Source: Candidatus Corynebacterium faecipullorum
GTDB taxonomy: Bacteria > Actinomycetota > Actinomycetes > Mycobacteriales > Mycobacteriaceae
Assembly (NCBI GenBank): GCA_019114925.1
Contig: DXEO01000096.1
Coordinates: forward strand, 1-10,756
DNA: 10,756 nt
Direction of reading: 5' to 3'
The notes under the pieces were generated by a model that saw nothing but the letters and a program-made list of their open reading frames with translations, was not told the DNA's origin and made no database searches. Within the stretch, counting starts at the first letter, position 1, and each line of letters starts with the position of its first letter. Below, in pieces: positions 6,503-10,756 of this stretch. The translations under genes and the position numbers were made by a program.

Positions 6503-7126
6503 ATGCCATTAGTAGATGTCCCTCAAAACCCACAGAAGGTGTGGGAAGCCCTCCAGGAAGGTAACCACCGCCTGGTGACGGGCAGCCTCATCGACGTAAA
6601 TCAAGACGCGAAGCTGCGCGCTGGCCTAACCCAAGGCCAGGACCCGCGCGTGATTGTGCTGTCCTGCTCCGATTCCCGCGCGCCCATCGAGCACGTATTC
6701 AACATTGGTTTCGGCGATGCCTTCGTCATCCGCACCGCCGGCCACATTCTGGACAGTGCGGTGATGGCCTCCCTGGACTATGCTCTGGAAAACCTCAAGG
6801 CCAACCTGCTTGTGGTCATGGGACACCAGTCCTGCGGTGCGGTGGGCGCAGCCTCCGACTTCTTGGCGGGCGGCGATCTGCCGACGGGCCTGCAGCGTCC
6901 GATCATTGAGCGCGTGGCCGCTGCCTCGATGGTGGCTAAGCGCGAGGGCCGCGAGGAGCGCGCCGATTTCGAACGCGAGAATACTGCGCAGACGGTCTCC
7001 CAGATCATCTCCGATGTTCCCGCTGCGCGCCGGCTTCTCGATGCCGGCACGCTCGGCATCGTCGGTCTGCGCTACCTCCTGGAGGATTCCAGCGTGGAGA
7101 CCGTCGTCCTGCACGGCGTTAAGTAA
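6503..7126 (+). CDS. Beta-class carbonic anhydrase
   Basis: A zinc enzyme interconverting CO2 and bicarbonate in the cytoplasm, supplying bicarbonate to carboxylases such as acetyl/propionyl-CoA carboxylases, PEP carboxylase and pyruvate carboxylase. 207 residues, normal for the class. The zinc ligands are Cys55, Asp57 and the His108/Cys111 pair; Asp57-Arg59 form the dyad in CSDSR, and HQSCGAV is intact. The region GDAFVIRTAGH (71-81) is the typical active-site strand. The position beside mutY matches Rv3588c (canB) of M. tuberculosis. The ATG at 6503 gives the expected N-terminus. Expression appears to start at the first codon. A weak hairpin follows the stop. Beta class is certain; exact physiological partner is inferred. 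Confidence 0.95.
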   Translation: MPLVDVPQNPQKVWEALQEGNHRLVTGSLIDVNQDAKLRAGLTQGQDPRVIVLSCSDSRAPIEHVFNIGFGDAFVIRTAGHILDSAVMASLDYALENLKANLLVVMGHQSCGAVGAASDFLAGGDLPTGLQRPIIERVAAASMVAKREGREERADFERENTAQTVSQIISDVPAARRLLDAGTLGIVGLRYLLEDSSVETVVLHGVK

Positions 7127-7130
7127 TCGT

Positions 7131-7160
7131 TGTGCTGACCTGATTACTCGGGTGAGCACA
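7131..7160 (+). terminator. Possible weak hairpin terminator of the carbonic anhydrase gene
   Basis: TGTGCT-G-ACC (7131-7140) pairs with GGT-G-AGCACA (7151-7160) around a 10 nt loop, with one G-G mismatch. It begins 5 nt after the stop. No T-run follows. A second GC dyad (CCCGGG at 7188-7193 and 7198-7203) lies further on. Confidence 0.35.
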
Positions 7161-7220
7161 TAGAAGCCGCTGCTCAAGACACGCGGCCCCGGGCTGGCCC
7201 GGGTTGGGCTCTAGTCCCCT

Positions 7221-7226
7221 TAAACT
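7221..7226 (+). promoter_or_regulatory. -10 element of the membrane-anchored four-Cys protein gene, leaderless
   Basis: TAAACT, 7 nt, then GTG at 7234. No Shine-Dalgarno. The -35 region is GC-rich and unconvincing. Confidence 0.5.
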
Positions 7227-7233
7227 AAGAGCT

Positions 7234-7974
7234 GTGACTGAACCATCCCGTACCCCGAAGCAGTTTCCGCGAGAGATCTATGTTCGCCGTCGCGTTGCCG
7301 CGCTCGTGGCGATCTTGGTACTCGTCATCGTTCTGATTTGGGCTGCCACCGCGCTCTTTAGCGGTTCGGAGGAAGCGGGAACGGAATCACAGCAGGCGGC
7401 GGCGTCGGATACCTTGACTCCTTCGGAGGAGCCCACCTCGGCGGTGGAAACGGCCGAGTCCACCGCCGCCGAGGGATCCACTGAAGCCTCGGAATCTGCT
7501 GAGCCGAAGGAAGGCGAGACAGACAAGGAAGCGCCATCCTCTGAGGCGAAGCCGGAAGAGTTGACCGTCGATCCCACCAAGACGACGTGTTCCCTCCAAG
7601 ACCTCAAGGTGCTGGCCAAGACCAACGAGGACAGCGTTCCGGCCGATAAGATGCCGACCTTCTACTTGGAGGTCTTTAACCCGACGGCGGCAGATTGCTC
7701 CATCGATCTAGATGAGGAGCAGCTGCGCTTTGAGGTCTACAAGATGGGCTCTAATGAGCGCGTGTTGGCCGATACCGATTGCTATGCCTCGGTAGAAACC
7801 GGGAAGCAAACCTTCAAATCAGGTGAGAGGCGCTACTTCCAGGCGGATTGGTCCCGCAAGCGCTCCGAACCGGGCAAGTGCACCGAGCGCGAGTATGCCG
7901 AGCCGGGCGCTTATTTCTTGCATACCGTCATCGGTGAGAACTACTCCCCAGCGCTCCCCTTCAACCTGCTTTAA
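7234..7974 (+). CDS. Conserved membrane-anchored protein with extracytoplasmic four-cysteine domain (Rv3587c-like)
   Basis: A 246-residue protein of unknown function. Residues 1-20 are cytoplasmic and basic; 21-42 are a single membrane helix (VAALVAILVLVIVLIWAATA); 44-112 are a low-complexity Ser/Thr/Glu/Ala linker likely spanning the cell wall; 115-246 form a folded domain with four cysteines (119, 155, 183, 216) suited to two disulfides outside the membrane. The position next to the carbonic anhydrase, facing radA, matches M. tuberculosis Rv3587c, a conserved membrane protein. The start is GTG at 7234 because the basic N-terminus begins there and a -10 lies 7 nt upstream; the longer in-frame start (7204) would lie upstream of that -10. 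The 3' end overlaps radA by 14 bp. Cell-wall or sensing roles are guesses. Confidence 0.85.
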   Translation: MTEPSRTPKQFPREIYVRRRVAALVAILVLVIVLIWAATALFSGSEEAGTESQQAAASDTLTPSEEPTSAVETAESTAAEGSTEASESAEPKEGETDKEAPSSEAKPEELTVDPTKTTCSLQDLKVLAKTNEDSVPADKMPTFYLEVFNPTAADCSIDLDEEQLRFEVYKMGSNERVLADTDCYASVETGKQTFKSGERRYFQADWSRKRSEPGKCTEREYAEPGAYFLHTVIGENYSPALPFNLL

Positions 7975-9343
7975 GCGCAGCGATTGCTTCGCTCAGCGTG
8001 GCTGCCTGGCGCACCTGCATACTGCCGCTGACCTCCACCTTTCCGGGCGGGACGATGGCATGGCGGTAGCCCAAGCGGGCAGCTTCCGCCAAGCGCCGGT
8101 CTAAGTTAGGAACGCGGCGCACCTCCCCGGCAAGGCCAACCTCCCCGATGACCACTGTCTTCGGCGGTAGCGGCTGCTCGTGTAAGGAAGACCACGTGGC
8201 GAGCGCTACGGCGAGATCCGTTGCCGGTTCCTGAATCTTCATGCCGCCCACCGTGGCCACATAGGCATCCTTGTCATTGGTGCGTTCGCCTGCGCGGGCC
8301 TGCAAAACCGCGAGCACCATGGGAACGCGGTTGGCATCAAGCCCCGTCACCACGCGCCGCGGGTTCTTTGCCACAGGATCCACGGTCAGCGCCTGGACCT
8401 CAGCCAGAATGGGGCGCACACCATCCATGGCGACGGTCACCGCCGAGCCATCCGGAGTGCTGCCGCGATGGGAGAGGAAGAGACCAGAAGGATCCGCCAC
8501 CTCCCGTATACCGGCCGCAGTTTGCTCGAAGCAGCCCATCTCATCGGTGGCGCCGAAGCGGTTCTTTAAGCCCCGGAGAAGGCGCAGGGAGGATTGACGG
8601 TCACCTTCAAAATTCAGGACGACGTCCACGAGGTGCTCAAGCACGCGCGGTCCGGCGACGTTGCCGTCCTTGGTTACGTGCCCGACGAGGAGGATGGGGA
8701 TGCCGGTAGTTTTGGCCAGCGTGGTTAGGGCTGCGGTCACCGCGCGAGACTGGGCCACGCCGCCAGCCACGCCTTCGACTCCGGCGGCGTGCATGGTTTG
8801 GACGGAGTCCACGATAAGCAGGCTGGGTTTGAGCTGCTCCACGTGCCCAAAGACTACGTCGAGATTCGACTCAGCCGCGAGGTAGAGCGTCTCGTGCAAG
8901 GCCCCTGTGCGCTCAGCACGAGCGCGGACTTGCCCGGCGGATTCTTCCGCGGTGGCATACAGTGCGGTGCGCCCTAGCTGTGCCCAGCGGGAAGCAACCT
9001 CGAGCAGGAGCGTGGATTTGCCGACTCCCGGCTCACCCGCCATGAGCACTACCGAACCGGGGACGATGCCGCGGCCCAAGACTCGGTCAAGTTCCCCAAT
9101 GCCGGTATTGATAGCCTTCGTTGCGGCTGCACCCACCTTGGTTATCGGCACTGCCGGGCTCGTCGGTGTTAGGCCTGTGGGACGGCGCCCGGACACCGCA
9201 GCCTGGGCAGCGGTACCGCTCTCTGCCGCCGCGGTTTCCTGAAGCGTTCCCCATGAGCCGCACTCGGGGCAGCGGCCAAGCCACTTGGGGGAGACGAAGC
9301 CACACTCGGAGCAGGTGTGGACGGGACGAACCTTTTTTGCCAT
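7961..9343 (-). CDS. radA: DNA repair protein RadA/Sms
   Basis: A RecA-like ATPase that works with RecA in recombination and branch migration. All 460 residues are present. A four-Cys zinc finger (C11, C14, C25, C28) opens the protein. Walker A GEPGVGKST is at 103-111, Walker B SLLIVDS at 174-180, and the RadA-specific KNRFG at 260-264. The C-terminal Lon-protease-like domain (about 300-460) lacks an active protease site, as is usual. The ATG at 9341-9343 gives the standard MAKKVRPVHTCSECG start; the earlier in-frame Met would overlap the promoter. It is transcribed in the same direction as the lipoprotein gene upstream but separated by a strong terminator and its own -10. The stop lies inside the facing membrane-protein gene, where mycobacteria have disA. 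Confidence 0.97.
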   Translation of the reverse strand: MAKKVRPVHTCSECGFVSPKWLGRCPECGSWGTLQETAAAESGTAAQAAVSGRRPTGLTPTSPAVPITKVGAAATKAINTGIGELDRVLGRGIVPGSVVLMAGEPGVGKSTLLLEVASRWAQLGRTALYATAEESAGQVRARAERTGALHETLYLAAESNLDVVFGHVEQLKPSLLIVDSVQTMHAAGVEGVAGGVAQSRAVTAALTTLAKTTGIPILLVGHVTKDGNVAGPRVLEHLVDVVLNFEGDRQSSLRLLRGLKNRFGATDEMGCFEQTAAGIREVADPSGLFLSHRGSTPDGSAVTVAMDGVRPILAEVQALTVDPVAKNPRRVVTGLDANRVPMVLAVLQARAGERTNDKDAYVATVGGMKIQEPATDLAVALATWSSLHEQPLPPKTVVIGEVGLAGEVRRVPNLDRRLAEAARLGYRHAIVPPGKVEVSGSMQVRQAATLSEAIAALKAG

Positions 9344-9350
9344 GCTTCTC

Positions 9351-9356
9351 ACTCTA
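9351..9356 (-). promoter_or_regulatory. -10 element of radA, probably leaderless
   Basis: On the minus strand TAGAGT ends 7 nt before the ATG; the intervening GAGAAGC is at best a weak Shine-Dalgarno site. The -35 at 17 bp spacing (ACATCG) is poor, but it overlaps the palindrome at 9369-9380. Confidence 0.42.
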
Positions 9357-9368
9357 GTAAGCCGCGTG

Positions 9369-9380
9369 GACATCGATGTC
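9369..9380. repeat. 12 bp perfect palindrome upstream of radA
   Basis: GACATCGATGTC, perfectly symmetric, covering the expected -35 position of the radA promoter. A second dyad, CCTGCA (9383-9388) with TGCAGG (9395-9400), follows. It does not match the actinobacterial SOS box (TCGAAC-N4-GTTCGA). Candidate operator only. Confidence 0.35.
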
Positions 9381-9436
9381 AGCCTGCAGGACGGTGCAGG
9401 CGATGTACCGCGGGACGGCTCTTCTTCTCCCTCTTA

Positions 9437-9453
9437 ACGTTATTTAAAAACGT
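9437..9453. repeat. AT-rich dyad ACGTT-N7-AACGT
   Basis: A 5+5 bp inverted repeat with an all A/T centre, in the AT-rich tail beyond the lipoprotein terminator. It supplies the T-rich run read on the minus strand after the hairpin. An independent regulatory role is uncertain. Confidence 0.3.
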
Positions 9454-9533
9454 AAAAGAAACCGCCCCACCCGCCAAAGTTTTCCCGGATCTTTGAATCA
9501 CGGGCTGCAACTTTGGCAGCTGGGGCGGTCTCT
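9444..9533 (-). terminator. Large Rho-independent terminator of the LpqE-like lipoprotein gene
   Basis: Arms 9509-9533 and 9457-9481 pair over 25 positions with only three mismatches; the 27 nt loop can add CCCG/CGGG. Read on the minus strand the stem is followed by TTTCTTTTACGTTTTTAAAT. It starts 13 nt after the stop codon. The stem is about twice the usual length. Confidence 0.9.
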
Positions 9534-9546
9534 ATGAAGAAAAGGC

Positions 9547-10122
9547 TTATTTGTTCTCGGCGTAGCCCTCGGTGGACTGCGGGTCGCGGTCATAGTTGCC
9601 GGACTGCAGCGGGGAGGCGGACACGGTCGCGTCAACCTCAATGGTGCCGGTGTTGAAGGTGAAGGTCACCGGGCGGGAGCCGCCGAAGGCGTAGTCCTCA
9701 TTTTCCAGGGAGGTGGTTACGTAGGTGATGTTCTTGTCCTTGCCGTCCTTGGGTAGGCGGTCCAGGTTCGCCTGGGAATCGGCGTAGAGGGCATGATCAC
9801 GCGGAAGCGGCTTGACGCCTTCCAGAGGAACATCCTGGCCATCGACGCTGACGGACTCGAGGGTAACGTCATCGACCTTGTAGCCCTGGTTCACGGCAAC
9901 GAACTTCAGGGAGGTCTCACCGGTGTCCGGCTCAACCTGAATGGTGACGTCACGTACGGCCACCTTGCCATCTTCGGAGCTTGCGGATGCGCCGTCGACA
10001 GCAATCACCTTTTCCGCGGTCTGCGCAACATGACCAGCCGAGCAGGACGCCAAGGCCAGCGCGGAGAGGGCGGTAACTGACATGATGGCACCGCAGCGAG
10101 CGGCGGACTTCAGGGACTGCAC
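9547..10122 (-). CDS. LpqE-like lipoprotein
   Basis: A 191-residue exported lipoprotein. The signal sequence ends in the lipobox LASC with the lipidated Cys27, after a hydrophobic stretch (12-26). The mature part is beta-rich with no recognisable catalytic motif and no further cysteine; the Met/His copper-binding pattern of PCuAC-type chaperones is not apparent. Position and orientation, divergent from carD and upstream of radA, match M. tuberculosis Rv3584 (LpqE), whose function is not established. The start is GTG at 10120-10122: a clear GGAGGA (10131-10136) lies 8 nt upstream, and the longer in-frame ATG start at 10164 would place this site inside the gene. It is one of only two genes here with a textbook ribosome site, the other being carD. 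It has its own strong terminator. Confidence 0.87.
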   Translation of the reverse strand: MQSLKSAARCGAIMSVTALSALALASCSAGHVAQTAEKVIAVDGASASSEDGKVAVRDVTIQVEPDTGETSLKFVAVNQGYKVDDVTLESVSVDGQDVPLEGVKPLPRDHALYADSQANLDRLPKDGKDKNITYVTTSLENEDYAFGGSRPVTFTFNTGTIEVDATVSASPLQSGNYDRDPQSTEGYAENK

Positions 10123-10130
10123 TGTGAGTG

Positions 10131-10176
10131 TCCTCCATTGAATTGCGATCACAAAGCTTATCAACGCTTTAGCCTA
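10131..10176 (-). promoter_or_regulatory. Ribosome binding site and possible -10 of the lipoprotein gene
   Basis: GGAGGA at 10131-10136 (minus strand), 8 nt before the GTG, fixes the start. TAGGCT at 10171-10176 is a possible -10, giving a leader of roughly 40 nt; its -35 is not convincing. The ribosome site is secure, the promoter is not. Confidence 0.5.
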
Positions 10177-10318
10177 GTACCTCTGGGGGGAAAGCACACA
10201 GTTTCCGCTAAACCCCTTGGGTAGACCGGGGGTAGCCGGGCTTTATATCAGCGGCCATAGTGGTGTAGGGCAGCCAGTGCGCAGCGCCCGGGCGGGGGAG
10301 GAGGGGTAGAAAGCAGCG

Positions 10319-10327
10319 TGCTAGAAT
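10319..10327 (+). promoter_or_regulatory. Extended -10 promoter of carD
   Basis: TGCTAGAAT: a TAGAAT hexamer (10322-10327) preceded by TGN, the extended -10 form that tolerates a poor -35. The predicted start is near 10334, giving a leader of about 76 nt before the carD ATG, unlike the leaderless genes in this window. Confidence 0.55.
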
Positions 10328-10371
10328 AGACTCCCTGTATATGCGGCCCACCGAGAGCACGCCGAGCGCAC

Positions 10372-10385
10372 ACGATGGGCATCGT
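10372..10385 (+). promoter_or_regulatory. Small dyad in the carD leader
   Basis: ACGATG, GG, CATCGT: a 6+6 bp dyad that as RNA would fold as a 5 bp stem with a GGGC loop, 14 nt before the Shine-Dalgarno. It could affect mRNA stability or be a protein site; evidence is only the symmetry. Confidence 0.35.
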
Positions 10386-10410
10386 CTCAAAGGCTTCACA
10401 AGGAGTGGCA

Positions 10411-10756
10411 ATGGAATTTAAGGTCGGAGAGGTCGTCGTCTACCCCCACCACGGCGCCGCCAAGATTACGGCGATTGAAACGCGGGAGATGGGCGGCGAG
10501 GAGCTCGAATACCTCGTTCTCCAAATCAACCAGTCCGACCTGGTGGTGCGTGTTCCTTCCAAGAATGTTGAGATGGTGGGCGTGCGCGACGTTGTGGGCA
10601 AGGAAGGCCTCGAGAAGGTTTTCTCCGTCCTGCGCGAAGTAGACGTCGAGGAAGCCGGCAACTGGTCCCGCCGCTACAAGGCGAACCAAGAGCGTCTCGC
10701 CTCCGGTGATATCAACAAGGTGGCAGAGGTCGTGCGTGACTTGTGGCGCCGCGACC
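10411..10756 (+). CDS. carD: RNA polymerase-binding transcription factor CarD (3' end missing)
   Basis: A global regulator that binds the RNA polymerase beta subunit and stabilises open complexes at rRNA and many other promoters; essential in mycobacteria. 115 residues are visible. The N-terminal RID domain MEFKVGEVVVYPHHGAAKIT carries Arg25 and Arg47, which in M. tuberculosis CarD contact RNA polymerase. The C-terminal helical part begins with NWSRRYKAN and has Trp85, the residue that wedges into the upstream edge of the -10 bubble; numbering agrees with the mycobacterial protein without gaps. AAGGAG lies 5 nt before the ATG at 10411. Divergent from the LpqE-like gene as in mycobacteria; ispD would be expected downstream. 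The missing part should be some 45-80 residues. Confidence 0.97.
   Translation, partial: MEFKVGEVVVYPHHGAAKITAIETREMGGEELEYLVLQINQSDLVVRVPSKNVEMVGVRDVVGKEGLEKVFSVLREVDVEEAGNWSRRYKANQERLASGDINKVAEVVRDLWRRD

Noticed and set aside
6463..6504. Longer mutY with 14 extra N-terminal residues
   Set aside because: It would begin within the divergent carbonic anhydrase start and adds residues not typical of MutY.
7188..7203. CCCGGG-N4-CCCGGG as a terminator after the carbonic anhydrase gene
   Set aside because: Each half is itself a palindrome, no T-run follows, and the sequence is simply GC-rich next to the next promoter.
9369..9380. SOS (LexA) box upstream of radA
   Set aside because: The palindrome GACATCGATGTC lacks the TCGAAC/GTTCGA half-sites and spacing.
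10123..10164. Longer lipoprotein start at 10164
   Set aside because: It would place a strong GGAGGA site inside the gene and add a non-typical segment before the signal peptide.

Overview
The window reads as chromosomal DNA from a Corynebacterium (Mycobacteriales). It has moderately high GC, actinobacterial-type promoters, and a gene order and orientation that closely track the carD-lpqE-radA-(disA)-Rv3587c-canB-mutY block of Mycobacterium tuberculosis, with clpC further along. I cannot fix the species. There is no tRNA, rRNA, CRISPR array, insertion sequence or phage gene that I can support.

Layout. 1-1719: the 3' two thirds of clpC, the AAA+ unfoldase of the ClpCP protease, with a long acidic C-terminal tail, then a strong terminator. 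1850-5636: a block that looks like variable lineage-specific cargo between clpC and mutY. It holds a CzcD-type zinc exporter (-), a secreted lipase of the LIP family (-), and, diverging from it, a tiny DUF4236 protein whose stop codon overlaps the start of a ThrE-type threonine/serine exporter. 5602-7126: mutY (-), tail-to-tail with thrE and overlapping it by 35 bp, and divergent from a beta-carbonic anhydrase (+). 7234-7974: a membrane-anchored protein with an extracytoplasmic four-cysteine domain, positional homologue of Rv3587c, meeting radA (-, 7961-9343) tail-to-tail with a 14 bp overlap. 9547-10122: an LpqE-like lipoprotein (-) with a large terminator. 10411 to the end: the first 115 residues of carD (+).

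Themes. The conserved genes cover genome maintenance (mutY, radA), protein quality control (clpC), CO2/bicarbonate supply and global transcription control (carD). Two observations stand out. First, disA, which lies between radA and Rv3587c in mycobacteria, is absent here and its neighbours now overlap. Second, at least five genes have a sigma-A type -10 hexamer ending only 6-7 nt before the start codon and no convincing Shine-Dalgarno site, so much of this region is probably expressed from leaderless mRNAs. I found no clearly new multi-gene system. The nearest candidates are the DUF4236-ThrE coupled pair and the tail of ClpC.
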